Shown here: piece after piece, positions 1 through 7,160 of the stretch | How positions within the stretch are numbered: position 1 is the first letter of the stretch | Layout of the letters: each line of letters starts with the position of its first letter | Source of the DNA: an uncultured Simplicispira sp. | GTDB lineage: Bacteria > Pseudomonadota > Gammaproteobacteria > Burkholderiales > Burkholderiaceae_C | Reading direction: 5' to 3' | Assembly (NCBI GenBank): GCA_903882725.1 | Contig: CAIRYF010000324.1 | Coordinates: 1-7,160, forward strand | DNA length: 7,160 nt | The notes under the pieces: model-generated | Told to the model about the DNA's origin: nothing | Databases searched by the model: none | What the model saw: the letters and a program-made list of their open reading frames with translations, nothing else | Made by a program: the position numbers and the translations under genes

Positions 1-1487
<1,487 letters not shown>

Positions 1488-1507
1488 TCGTTCTAATTGA
1501 AGTCTCT

Positions 1508-1540
1508 AAGCCGCGTTGCTGCCCAGCACGCGGCTTTTTT
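1508..1540 (+). terminator. Rho-independent terminator of pckG
   Basis: A perfect 9-bp stem, AAGCCGCGT (1508-1516) with ACGCGGCTT (1528-1536), extends across a bulged T by a GCT/AGC pairing with a GCCC loop. It ends in a run of six T (1535-1540). It starts 20 bases after the pckG stop and separates pckG from pgk. Confidence 0.93.
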
Positions 1541-1542
1541 GT

Positions 1543-1572
1543 TGGACACTCAAGGGGCGGCTATTTTTTAAT
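1543..1572 (+). promoter_or_regulatory. Candidate sigma70 promoter for the pgk-fba gene run
   Basis: TGGACA at 1543-1548 (5 of 6 to the -35 consensus) and TTTAAT at 1567-1572 (5 of 6 to the -10 consensus) are separated by 18 bases. They lie immediately after the pckG terminator, where a promoter for pgk is required. Transcription would begin near 1579 and leave a leader of about 105 nt. The call rests on consensus matching by eye. Confidence 0.5.
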
Positions 1573-1620
1573 CGGGCTGACAACATAAGACGTGATCAGG
1601 CAAGGCCCAAGGTGTTGGAT

Positions 1621-1666
1621 GCGGCATACCGCCTCTCCGGCGCTGTGCCTCTCGGCCCTCCAGGGC
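1621..1666 (+). other. Hairpin-rich untranslated leader of pgk
   Basis: The leader holds small inverted repeats: GCGG-CATA-CCGC at 1621-1632 and GCCCT-CC-AGGGC at 1655-1666. The second ends 20 bases before the pgk ATG. Between them are two imperfect copies of GCCTCTCCGG/GCCTCTCGGC. No good Shine-Dalgarno sequence is present at the usual distance from the ATG at 1687. A role in translation control or RNA stability is possible but only inferred. Confidence 0.35.
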
Positions 1667-1686
1667 GGGGTTTCACGCGCATTTTG

Positions 1687-2892
1687 ATGAGTATTCTTCG
1701 CTTTTCTGATTTATGTGCCCAAGGCAAGGCCCGTGGCCAGCGTGTGTTCATTCGTGCCGATCTGAATGTGCCACTTGATGCGCATGGCCATATTACCGAA
1801 GACACGCGCATCCGCGCCTCGCTGGCGTGCATCCGCATGGCGCTGGACGCTGGTGCCGCCGTGATGGTGACCAGCCACCTTGGGCGGCCCACCGAGGGGG
1901 CGTTTAAACCCGAAGACTCGTTGGCAGTTGTTGCTGCGCGCTTGTCTGAGTTGCTGGGCTGCGAAGTGCCGCTGCGCGCAGACTGGCTTGGCGGCGTGGA
2001 CGTGCAGCCGGGCCAAGTGGTGCTGCTGGAGAACTGCCGCGTTAACGTCGGCGAAAAGAAAAACACCCAAGCCTTGGCACACCAACTGGCAGCGCTGTGC
2101 GATATTTTTGTCAACGACGCTTTTGGCACCGCGCACCGTGCCGAGGGCACGACCTACGGCATTGCGCAATACGCGCCCATTGCCTGCGCTGGTCCACTGT
2201 TGTCAGCAGAAATTGATGCCATCACCCAAGCCTTGGCGCATCCGCAGCGTCCACTGACGGCCATCGTGGCCGGCTCCAAGGTATCGACCAAGTTGACTAT
2301 CTTGAAGAGTTTGGCGGATAAAGTGGATCGGCTAATTGTGGGTGGCGGCATTGCTAACACCTTCATGCTGGCGGCGGGTCTGTCGATTGGCAAAAGCCTG
2401 TGCGAGCCAGATTTGGTGGCCCAAGCGCGCGCCGTCATCGACGCTATGAAGGCGCGCGGTGCCGAGGTGCCAATTCCCACCGACGTTGTCACTGCCAAAA
2501 CCTTTGCCGCTGATGCAACGGCCACAGTAAAAGCAGCTGATGCGGTCGAAGACGACGATTTGATTTTGGATATTGGTCCCGAGACGGCCCGTGCCTTGGC
2601 GCAGCAGTTAGCCAGCGCTGGCACTATCGTCTGGAATGGCCCGGTCGGCGTATTTGAATTTGCCGCCTTTGAAAATGGTACGCGCACTATTGCCCACGCG
2701 ATTGCGGCGTCCAATGCTTTCAGTATCGCCGGTGGCGGTGACACCTTGGCCGCGATTGCCAAATACGGCATTGAAAAACAAATAGGCTATATATCGACCG
2801 GTGGCGGTGCATTTTTGGAAATGCTTGAAGGCAAAACTTTGCCTGCAGTGGAGATATTGCAACAGCGTGCAGCAGCAGCCAGCGCGCCATAA
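1687..2892 (+). CDS. pgk: Phosphoglycerate kinase
   Basis: Cytosolic enzyme that transfers the acyl phosphate of 1,3-bisphosphoglycerate to ADP, giving 3-phosphoglycerate and ATP; reversible, so it serves glycolysis and gluconeogenesis. The 401-residue product has the usual full family length. Motifs from the chosen start are RADLNVP (23-29) and SHLGRP (63-68) in the N-terminal substrate lobe, then [22 protein letters not shown] and AGSKVSTKL. The nucleotide-binding lobe has [23 protein letters not shown] (349-353) and STGGGAFLE (from 370). The frame stays open upstream to 1516, but that start lies in the pckG terminator and the added 57 residues are unlike any Pgk. ATG 1687 gives the family-typical start MSILRFSDL. 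The ribosome site is weak. The gene opens the probable pgk-lipoprotein-flgO-like-pyk-fba unit, and no terminator follows it. Confidence 0.97.
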   Translation: MSILRFSDLCAQGKARGQRVFIRADLNVPLDAHGHITEDTRIRASLACIRMALDAGAAVMVTSHLGRPTEGAFKPEDSLAVVAARLSELLGCEVPLRADWLGGVDVQPGQVVLLENCRVNVGEKKNTQALAHQLAALCDIFVNDAFGTAHRAEGTTYGIAQYAPIACAGPLLSAEIDAITQALAHPQRPLTAIVAGSKVSTKLTILKSLADKVDRLIVGGGIANTFMLAAGLSIGKSLCEPDLVAQARAVIDAMKARGAEVPIPTDVVTAKTFAADATATVKAADAVEDDDLILDIGPETARALAQQLASAGTIVWNGPVGVFEFAAFENGTRTIAHAIAASNAFSIAGGGDTLAAIAKYGIEKQIGYISTGGGAFLEMLEGKTLPAVEILQQRAAAASAP

Positions 2893-2913
2893 ACACCGTT
2901 CATCAGTCGTTTT

Positions 2914-2939
2914 AACCCTTGATGCCAACCCTTAATGCC
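2914..2939. repeat. 13-bp tandem duplication in the gap after pgk
   Basis: AACCCTTGATGCC (2914-2926) is followed directly by AACCCTTAATGCC (2927-2939), identical at 12 of 13 positions. It sits in the 84-base gap between pgk and the first lipoprotein gene, upstream of that gene's ribosome site. No terminator-like hairpin is seen in the gap. The repeat may simply be slippage. Confidence 0.7.
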
Positions 2940-2976
2940 GTCCACAGCGTGCCTGAATCGTAGAGAAGGAATCACC

Positions 2977-3663
2977 GTGCTTTCAAAAACCATTAGCTTG
3001 GCTGTCTTGGCCAGCGCCATTGCTGTTTTAGCGGGCTGCGCCACCAAAGCGCCCATTCCGCTGGCAGAGAACTTTGAGCTGACCGTCCAGCCGAAAGTGC
3101 GATCGGCTGGCCACTGGGATCTGCTCTCGCGCGACGTCGTGGCGCAAACGCTGGAAACGCTGGATCACGTTGGCATCGACCCCAACTCACAACTGTATGT
3201 GGCCCTGCCGCCCAACCCGAGTGAGTTTGACTTGGCGTTTCGCGAGTTTCTGATCACTAAGCTGGTGCAAACCGGTGCGGCTGTGCAGCAAATGCCCAGC
3301 CCCGGGCTGCTGGACGTGACCTATCACACCCAAGTGGTGCGTCACAACAGCGACCGGCCCCATTTCATCCCTGGCCAATTCACTATGTTGGCTTCCGGCC
3401 TGATGGCAGCCTATGGTCTGCGCTACCAACACGTCGATGTCAAATTGCTGGCTACGTTGGGCTTGACTTCGGCGCTGGACTACACCGCCAGCGTCTACAC
3501 CGGCGGCCCCACTAACACCGAGATGATCTTGACCACCACCGTTGCACGCGGCGGCCAATACTTAGCCCGCAAAACCGATGTGTATTACCTTGAAAACGTC
3601 GATGCGCCGCTGTTCATGCGCTCCTCTTATCGCAACGTCAACATGAAGGTCGTGGCGCAATGA
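2977..3663 (+). CDS. Putative outer-membrane lipoprotein of unrecognised family
   Basis: I do not recognise the family. The start is set at GTG 2977 because AGAAGGA (2964-2970) lies 6 bases upstream and the product then begins with a clean signal peptide. ATG 2935 is in frame but adds 14 unlikely residues and has no such site. The 228-residue precursor has a short charged start, a hydrophobic run and the lipobox LAGC with Cys21. The residue after Cys is Ala, not Asp, which favours sorting to the outer membrane. The mature part looks mixed alpha/beta, with the strand-like LYVALPP, the segment FREFLITKLVQTGAAV, then DVTYHTQVVRH and a Gly/Ala-rich mildly hydrophobic patch near 135-148. Its stop overlaps the next start (ATGA), so the two are probably translationally coupled and act together at the envelope. 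Codon use resembles the neighbours. Confidence 0.82.
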   Translation: MLSKTISLAVLASAIAVLAGCATKAPIPLAENFELTVQPKVRSAGHWDLLSRDVVAQTLETLDHVGIDPNSQLYVALPPNPSEFDLAFREFLITKLVQTGAAVQQMPSPGLLDVTYHTQVVRHNSDRPHFIPGQFTMLASGLMAAYGLRYQHVDVKLLATLGLTSALDYTASVYTGGPTNTEMILTTTVARGGQYLARKTDVYYLENVDAPLFMRSSYRNVNMKVVAQ

Positions 3664-4226
3664 AGACTCCCATTTTTGTCATGGCGGCTGTCGCCACTTT
3701 GGCTGCTGCGCTGCTCGCCGGTTGCTCCAACAGCGCCCCGCCTGTACGCACCGAGCCGACATATTTAGAAGCATCTTCCAGCCCGTTTATTCAAAGCAGC
3801 CGCGACGCCATTGGCGCTTTGACCAACGGCTTTGAAATGGCCTCCTTGGGCACTGGCCCGGTGCTGGTCGCTACGGTAGTCAACGTCAATGACATGAGCC
3901 GCTCGGCACCGCTGGGGCGCACGCTGTCCGAGCAATACGCCTCACACATGGCAGCGCTGGGCTTTAACGTCAAAGAACTCAAGCTGCGCGGTGACGTCTT
4001 TGTCAAAGAAGGCGCTGGCGAGTTGCTGCTGTCGCGTGAAATCAAAGACATTGCACGCAACCACAACGCCGCTATGGTGCTGGTCGGCACTTACTCTGCC
4101 GCCGCCAACTTTACCTATGTCAGCCTGAAACTGGTGCGCACTGAAGACAGCCGCATCGTGCGCGGCCACGACTACGCGCTGCCCAACGACCGCGACGTGC
4201 AGCGCCTGCTGGCTGTACCGCGCTGA
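3660..4226 (+). CDS. FlgO-family outer-membrane lipoprotein
   Basis: The 188-residue precursor has a signal peptide and lipobox LAGC (Cys22, followed by Ser), indicating an outer-membrane lipoprotein. Residues about 45-184 resemble the FlgO domain. Recognisable blocks are GPVLVATVVNVNDMSRSAPLGRTLSEQ (66-92, a strand then a helix), ELLLSREIKDIARNHNA (121-137), VLVGTYS (140-146) and LVRTEDSRIV then DYALPNDRDVQRLL (171-184). In Vibrio, FlgO with FlgP and FlgT supports outer-membrane flagellar structures. Here no flagellar gene is visible, so a motility role is not shown and a general envelope role is equally likely. The start ATG 3660 overlaps the previous stop by 4 nt, with GAAGG at 3645-3649 as ribosome site. 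Family assignment is by recalled motif resemblance; I give no gene symbol because the function may differ. Confidence 0.8.
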   Translation: MKTPIFVMAAVATLAAALLAGCSNSAPPVRTEPTYLEASSSPFIQSSRDAIGALTNGFEMASLGTGPVLVATVVNVNDMSRSAPLGRTLSEQYASHMAALGFNVKELKLRGDVFVKEGAGELLLSREIKDIARNHNAAMVLVGTYSAAANFTYVSLKLVRTEDSRIVRGHDYALPNDRDVQRLLAVPR

Positions 4227-4232
4227 ACGCTA

Positions 4233-4257
4233 GCGCAGGGCGGCACAGCCCTAGCGC
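4233..4257 (+). other. Hairpin between the flgO-like gene and pyk
   Basis: GCGCAGGGC (4233-4241) pairs with GCCCTAGCGC (4248-4257), leaving one bulged A (4253) and a 6-base loop. It begins 7 bases after the flgO-like stop codon. No T-run follows, so it is not a standard terminator. It could be a processing or stability element, or a partial attenuator before pyk. Confidence 0.5.
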
Positions 4258-4291
4258 GCTTCCATGTGAGAATTGAAACCCAATTACCTAC

Positions 4292-4296
4292 AGGAG
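4292..4296 (+). promoter_or_regulatory. Ribosome binding site deciding the pyk start
   Basis: AGGAG stands 6 bases before ATG 4303. It lies inside the reading frame that would result from an upstream TTG at 4273, so it argues that translation starts at 4303. Confidence 0.85.
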
Positions 4297-4302
4297 CTTT
4301 CT

Positions 4303-5739
4303 ATGACGCCGTACCGTGCCACCAAAATCGTTGCTACTTTGGGCCCTGCCTCTAGCGCCCCAGCGCTGTTAGAGCAGATGATTTTGGCGGGGGTGAATGT
4401 GGTGCGTCTGAACTTCAGCCACGGCAGCGCACAAGACCATATCGACCGCGCTGTTGCAGTGCGCGCCGCTGCGTTGCGCGCGGGTTGCGAGGTCGCCATC
4501 ATGGCCGACTTGCAAGGGCCAAAAATTCGCGTTGGCCGGTTCGCAGAAGGCAAAGTCCAACTGGTACAGGGCGACCCTTTTGTTCTCGATGCCTCGCGCA
4601 CCGAGCCGGGTGATTTGGCCGGTGTGGGCTTGGATTACAAAGAACTGCCGCGCGACGTGAAGGCCGGCGATGTCTTGTTGCTCAACGACGGCCTGATTGT
4701 GCTGACGGTGGAGTTCGTGCGCGGCGAAGCCGTCCACACCACGGTGCGCATTGGTGGCGAGCTGTCCAACAACAAAGGCATCAACAAACAAGGCGGCGGC
4801 TTGACAGCACCAGCACTGACCGCCAAGGATATGGAAGACATCCGCACGGCAATGGACTTCCAAGCCGACTATGTGGCGGTGAGCTTTCCCAAAAATGCCA
4901 CCGACATGGAAATGGCACGCCAGCTGTGCAACGTTGCAGCAGCGCAGTACAAGCACAAGCCCGGTTTGATCGCCAAAATTGAACGCGCCGAAGCTATTCC
5001 GCACCTCGAAGCCATCTTGCGCGTCAGCGATGGCATCATGGTCGCACGCGGCGATTTGGCAGTCGAGGTGGGCAATGCAGCGGTGCCAGCACTGCAAAAA
5101 AAGATGATCCGTATGGCGCGCGATCTGGACAAAGTGGTAATTACTGCCACGCAGATGATGGAAAGCATGATCACCAACCCGGTGCCAACCCGCGCCGAAG
5201 TCAGTGATGTGGCCAACGCAGTGCTCGATGGCACCGACGCTGTCATGCTCAGTGCCGAAACTGCTGCCGGCAAATACCCACTAGAAACAGTCCAAGAGGT
5301 GGCCAAAATCTGTGCCGCTGCTGAGGCCGCCGAAGACAACCAGCAAGACGCCAACTTTACCGGTCACACCTTTGGCCGCATTGACCAATCCATTGCCATG
5401 GGCGCGCTGTTTACGGCGCACCACTTAGGTGCCAAAGCCATTGTGGCGATGACAGACAGTGGCGCTACCGCTTTGTGGATGAGCCGCCACCGCATTCATA
5501 TTCCAATTTATGCCCTCACGCCCAAAGTGGCCACACAGCGCAAAATGGCCATGTACCGCAATGTGCAGCCACTGCTGATGGACACCAGCGCCGACCGCAA
5601 TACCGCCCTAGAGCAGGCTGAGTTTCACCTCAAGACCCGCAACATTGTGCAAAGCGGTGACGTTTACGCCATCACCTGCGGCGAACCAATGGGCGCTCCC
5701 GGGGGCACCAACAGCCTGAAAATCAGCCGCGCGATTTAA
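4303..5739 (+). CDS. pyk: Pyruvate kinase
   Basis: Cytosolic enzyme making pyruvate and ATP from PEP and ADP, the last and effectively irreversible step of glycolysis. The 478-residue product has normal bacterial length. Motifs in order are [11 protein letters not shown] (7-17), catalytic Arg35 with NFSHG (37-41), ADLQGPKIR (68-76) opening the B-domain region, LNDGLI (127-132), the return to the barrel near [10 protein letters not shown] (167-176), AKIE with catalytic Lys225 and metal-ligand Glu227, ARGD with metal-ligand Asp251, TATQMMESM (281-289) and [11 protein letters not shown] (316-326). The C-terminal regulatory domain follows from about 350 and includes [17 protein letters not shown] 4303 is chosen by its AGGAG site and by the family-typical N-terminus. 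Which effector controls the enzyme cannot be read with confidence. Pyk and the upstream PckG act in opposite directions at the PEP node. Confidence 0.97.
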   Translation: MTPYRATKIVATLGPASSAPALLEQMILAGVNVVRLNFSHGSAQDHIDRAVAVRAAALRAGCEVAIMADLQGPKIRVGRFAEGKVQLVQGDPFVLDASRTEPGDLAGVGLDYKELPRDVKAGDVLLLNDGLIVLTVEFVRGEAVHTTVRIGGELSNNKGINKQGGGLTAPALTAKDMEDIRTAMDFQADYVAVSFPKNATDMEMARQLCNVAAAQYKHKPGLIAKIERAEAIPHLEAILRVSDGIMVARGDLAVEVGNAAVPALQKKMIRMARDLDKVVITATQMMESMITNPVPTRAEVSDVANAVLDGTDAVMLSAETAAGKYPLETVQEVAKICAAAEAAEDNQQDANFTGHTFGRIDQSIAMGALFTAHHLGAKAIVAMTDSGATALWMSRHRIHIPIYALTPKVATQRKMAMYRNVQPLLMDTSADRNTALEQAEFHLKTRNIVQSGDVYAITCGEPMGAPGGTNSLKISRAI

Positions 5740-5762
5740 GACATGGCCGGGTAAAATTGGCG

Positions 5763-5790
5763 CAAACGGTTACCAAACGGTTACTAAACG
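5763..5790. repeat. 11-bp tandem repeat in the pyk-fba gap
   Basis: CAAACGGTTAC occurs at 5763-5773 and again, identical, at 5774-5784, followed by a partial third copy, TAAACG (5785-5790). It starts 24 bases after the pyk stop and ends 35 bases before the fba ATG. The 11-bp period is close to one DNA helical turn, so a protein-binding site is conceivable. A TAAAAT -10-like hexamer lies just upstream (5752-5757) but has no good -35 partner. Confidence 0.75.
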
Positions 5791-5825
5791 CCCGCCCGAA
5801 TACCCATCTGAAAGGATCCACCCCC

Positions 5826-6890
5826 ATGTCTCTCGTCTCAATGCGCGAACTCCTCGACCATGCTGCTGAAAATGGCTATGGCATTCCAGCGTTCAACGTC
5901 AACAATCTGGAGCAAGTGCAGGCCGTCATGGCCGCTGCTGACGAAACAGGGGCACCGGTCATCTTGCAAGCCAGCGCGGGCGCACGCAAATACGCGGGAG
6001 AGTCCTTCATCAAGCACCTGATTTTGGCGGCGGTTGAAGCCTATCCCCACATCCCGCTGGTGATGCACCAAGACCACGGCCAAAGCCCAGACATCTGCCA
6101 AGGCGCGATTGATTTGGGTTTCTCGTCGGTGATGATGGACGGCTCGCTTGAAGCCGACGGCAAGACCATTGCCAGCTACGACTACAACGTCGAAGTGACG
6201 CGCAAAGTGGTCGACATGGCGCACAAAGTCGGCGTGACGGTCGAAGGCGAACTGGGCTGCTTGGGTTCACTCGAAACCATGCAGGGTGACAAAGAAGACG
6301 GCCATGGCAGCGACGCCGTGATGACGCGCGAGCAACTGCTGACCGACCCTGAGCAAGCAGCCGACTTCGTCAAGCGCACGCAGCTGGATGCGCTGGCGAT
6401 TGCCATTGGCACCAGCCACGGTGCCTACAAGTTCTCGCGCAAGCCCACTGGCGACATTTTGGCCATCGACCGCGTGCGCGCCATCCACGAGCGCATTCCC
6501 AACACCCACTTGGTGATGCACGGCTCCTCGTCGGTGCCGCAAGACTTGCTGGCCATCATCAACCAGTACGGCGGCAAGATGAAGGAAACCTACGGCGTGC
6601 CAGTAGAAGAAATCCAAAAGGCCATCCAATTCGGTGTGCGCAAAATCAACATCGACACCGATATCCGCTTGGCCATGACGGGTGCAGTGCGCAAATTTCT
6701 GGCCGAAAATCCAGATAAATTTGACGCCCGCGAATGGCTCAAGCCCGCACGCGAGGCTGCCAAAGCCATTTGCAAGCAGCGCTACCTCGAATTCGGCTGC
6801 GAAGGCCAAGCCAGCAAAATCAAGGGCTACAGTCTGAAGGATATTGCAGCGCAATACGCGTCTGGTGTACTGGCACAAGTGGCCCGTTAA
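5826..6890 (+). CDS. fba: Class II fructose-1,6-bisphosphate aldolase
   Basis: Zinc-dependent cytosolic enzyme that reversibly splits fructose 1,6-bisphosphate into dihydroxyacetone phosphate and glyceraldehyde 3-phosphate. The 354-residue product resembles the class II subgroup common in beta-proteobacteria. Motifs are PAFNVNN (21-27), HQDHG (81-85, catalytic Asp83 and zinc-ligand His84), MMDGS (103-107), VEGELG (139-144), IGTSHGAYK (194-202, zinc-ligand His198), MHGSSS (231-236, zinc-ligand His232) and KINIDTD (273-279, phosphate binding). ATG 5826 is chosen because AAAGGAT (5811-5817) precedes it at good spacing and [10 protein letters not shown] is family-typical. An in-frame TTG at 5757 would add 23 unlikely residues made partly of the tandem repeat. 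It is the last gene before a strong terminator. Calvin-cycle aldolases (CbbA) belong to the same family, but no other Calvin gene is nearby. Confidence 0.97.
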   Translation: MSLVSMRELLDHAAENGYGIPAFNVNNLEQVQAVMAAADETGAPVILQASAGARKYAGESFIKHLILAAVEAYPHIPLVMHQDHGQSPDICQGAIDLGFSSVMMDGSLEADGKTIASYDYNVEVTRKVVDMAHKVGVTVEGELGCLGSLETMQGDKEDGHGSDAVMTREQLLTDPEQAADFVKRTQLDALAIAIGTSHGAYKFSRKPTGDILAIDRVRAIHERIPNTHLVMHGSSSVPQDLLAIINQYGGKMKETYGVPVEEIQKAIQFGVRKINIDTDIRLAMTGAVRKFLAENPDKFDAREWLKPAREAAKAICKQRYLEFGCEGQASKIKGYSLKDIAAQYASGVLAQVAR

Positions 6891-6905
6891 CAGCGGTTAA
6901 CAGCC
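6886..6905. repeat. 10-bp tandem repeat over the fba stop codon
   Basis: GTTAACAGCG (6886-6895) is followed by GTTAACAGCC (6896-6905). The first copy contains the fba stop TAA (6888-6890), and each copy holds the palindrome GTTAAC. It is probably a small duplication without function. Confidence 0.65.
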
Positions 6906-6939
6906 GTCACCAGCACCACACACGGCGCTGACAGCCTAT

Positions 6940-6975
6940 AAAAAACCCGGTAGCGGCAGCGCTACCGGGTTTTTT
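6940..6975. terminator. Strong rho-independent terminator after fba, likely bidirectional
   Basis: The left arm AAAAAACCCGGTAGCG (6940-6955) pairs perfectly, 16 bp, with 6960-6975, around the loop GCAG. The right arm ends in six T and the left arm begins with six A, so it could stop transcription from either side. It lies 50 bases after the fba stop and closes the pgk-fba unit. Confidence 0.95.
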
Positions 6976-7005
6976 ACGTGCTGATGAAAAAAGAAGTAGA
7001 GAGTT

Positions 7006-7016
7006 CTTGTAACAAG
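7006..7016. promoter_or_regulatory. Short palindrome in the gap before pntA
   Basis: CTTGT-A-ACAAG is a perfect 11-base palindrome with a central A, about 88 bases before the pntA ATG. The gap from 6976 to 7092 is more AT-rich than the genes, as expected for a promoter region. I could not find a convincing -35/-10 pair in it; TAATAC at 7068-7073 is the best -10-like hexamer. An operator role is only a possibility. Confidence 0.25.
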
Positions 7017-7103
7017 CAGCAATCTTTCCAGGCAGAAAATTCTTCATGTAAGCTCTGGGTCAGTAAGTAATACCACTGATACCCAAAAAAACAAGGAGGC
7101 AAT

Positions 7104-7160
7104 ATGTTGATAGGTGTGCCTAGCGAGACTGTGCCGGGAGAGGCGCGGGTGGCCGCGACC
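7104..7160 (+). CDS. pntA: Probable NAD(P) transhydrogenase subunit alpha, N-terminal fragment cut by the window edge
   Basis: Only 19 codons are visible: MLIGVPSETVPGEARVAAT. This matches the N-terminus of the transhydrogenase alpha subunit, whose usual pattern is M-x-IG-x-P-x-E followed by E-x-RVAAT and which starts the NAD(H)-binding domain. The complete enzyme uses the proton gradient to pass hydride from NADH to NADP+ at the inner membrane. Alanine dehydrogenase begins in a similar way (IGVPKE with RVALT), but RVAAT favours PntA. A strong ribosome site, AAGGAGG (7093-7099), lies 4 bases before the ATG and fixes the start. The fba terminator upstream shows it belongs to a separate transcript. 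Confidence 0.75.
   Translation, partial: MLIGVPSETVPGEARVAAT

Noticed and set aside
1516..1686. In-frame N-terminal extension of pgk by 57 residues
   Set aside because: It would start inside the pckG terminator and upstream of the likely promoter, and the added residues do not resemble Pgk.
2154..2771. 205-codon antisense open frame within pgk
   Set aside because: Low-complexity Ala/Ser-rich translation opposite conserved pgk codons; a shadow of the real gene.
4273..4302. TTG start for pyk adding 10 residues
   Set aside because: The AGGAG ribosome site lies within this stretch and fits ATG 4303, where the normal Pyk N-terminus begins.
4369..5097. 242-codon antisense open frame within pyk
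   Set aside because: It lies opposite a clearly functional pyk, has no family resemblance and no start-site support; antisense shadow.
5743..5754. Three-codon mini-frame (Met-Ala-Gly-stop) between pyk and fba
   Set aside because: Too short and without a ribosome site; expected by chance.
5757..5825. TTG start for fba adding 23 residues
   Set aside because: The extension is largely the tandem repeat, and ATG 5826 has a ribosome site and the family N-terminus.
7104..7160. Alanine dehydrogenase as identity of the right-edge gene
   Set aside because: The N-termini are similar, but RVAAT instead of RVALT favours PntA; not fully excluded with 19 residues.

Overview
The window looks like a chromosomal stretch of a beta-proteobacterium, most likely order Burkholderiales and perhaps family Comamonadaceae. 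The basis is the style of the Pgk, Pyk and class II aldolase proteins, the pgk-pyk-fba gene order, and moderately GC-rich codon use with many A/T-ending codons. This placement comes from memory of the families, not from a search. All genes are on the + strand, and nothing in the window suggests a phage, transposon, CRISPR array or RNA gene.

Layout: (1) The 3' part of pckG (GTP-type PEP carboxykinase) enters from the left edge and ends in a strong rho-independent terminator at 1508-1540. (2) A probable sigma70 promoter at 1543-1572 and a hairpin-rich leader of about 105 nt precede pgk (phosphoglycerate kinase, start at 1687). (3) Two small outer-membrane lipoprotein genes follow, with a 4-nt ATGA overlap; the second is a FlgO-family protein and the first is unrecognised. 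(4) pyk (pyruvate kinase, start at 4303) and fba (class II fructose-bisphosphate aldolase, start at 5826) complete the run, which ends at a bidirectional-looking terminator at 6940-6975. (5) The first 19 codons of a new gene, probably pntA (transhydrogenase alpha subunit), leave at the right edge. No gene-free gap exceeds about 215 bases.

Together the enzymes cover central carbon flow. Aldolase and Pgk work in both glycolysis and gluconeogenesis, Pyk drains PEP to pyruvate, and PckG regenerates PEP from oxaloacetate. PntA would link NADH and NADPH pools. With no terminator seen between pgk and fba, the two lipoproteins are probably co-transcribed with the glycolytic genes.

The most striking signal is inside pckG. 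From 3 to about 692 only about 6 of 230 codons end in A or T. In the next 74 codons 23 do. The switch falls at a strongly conserved protein block ([16 protein letters not shown]), as expected for an in-frame recombination event or a chimeric assembly. The second point of interest is the envelope lipoprotein pair lodged between pgk and pyk with no flagellar gene in sight. I saw no evidence of a wholly new biological system; the remaining observations are small repeats and hairpins.
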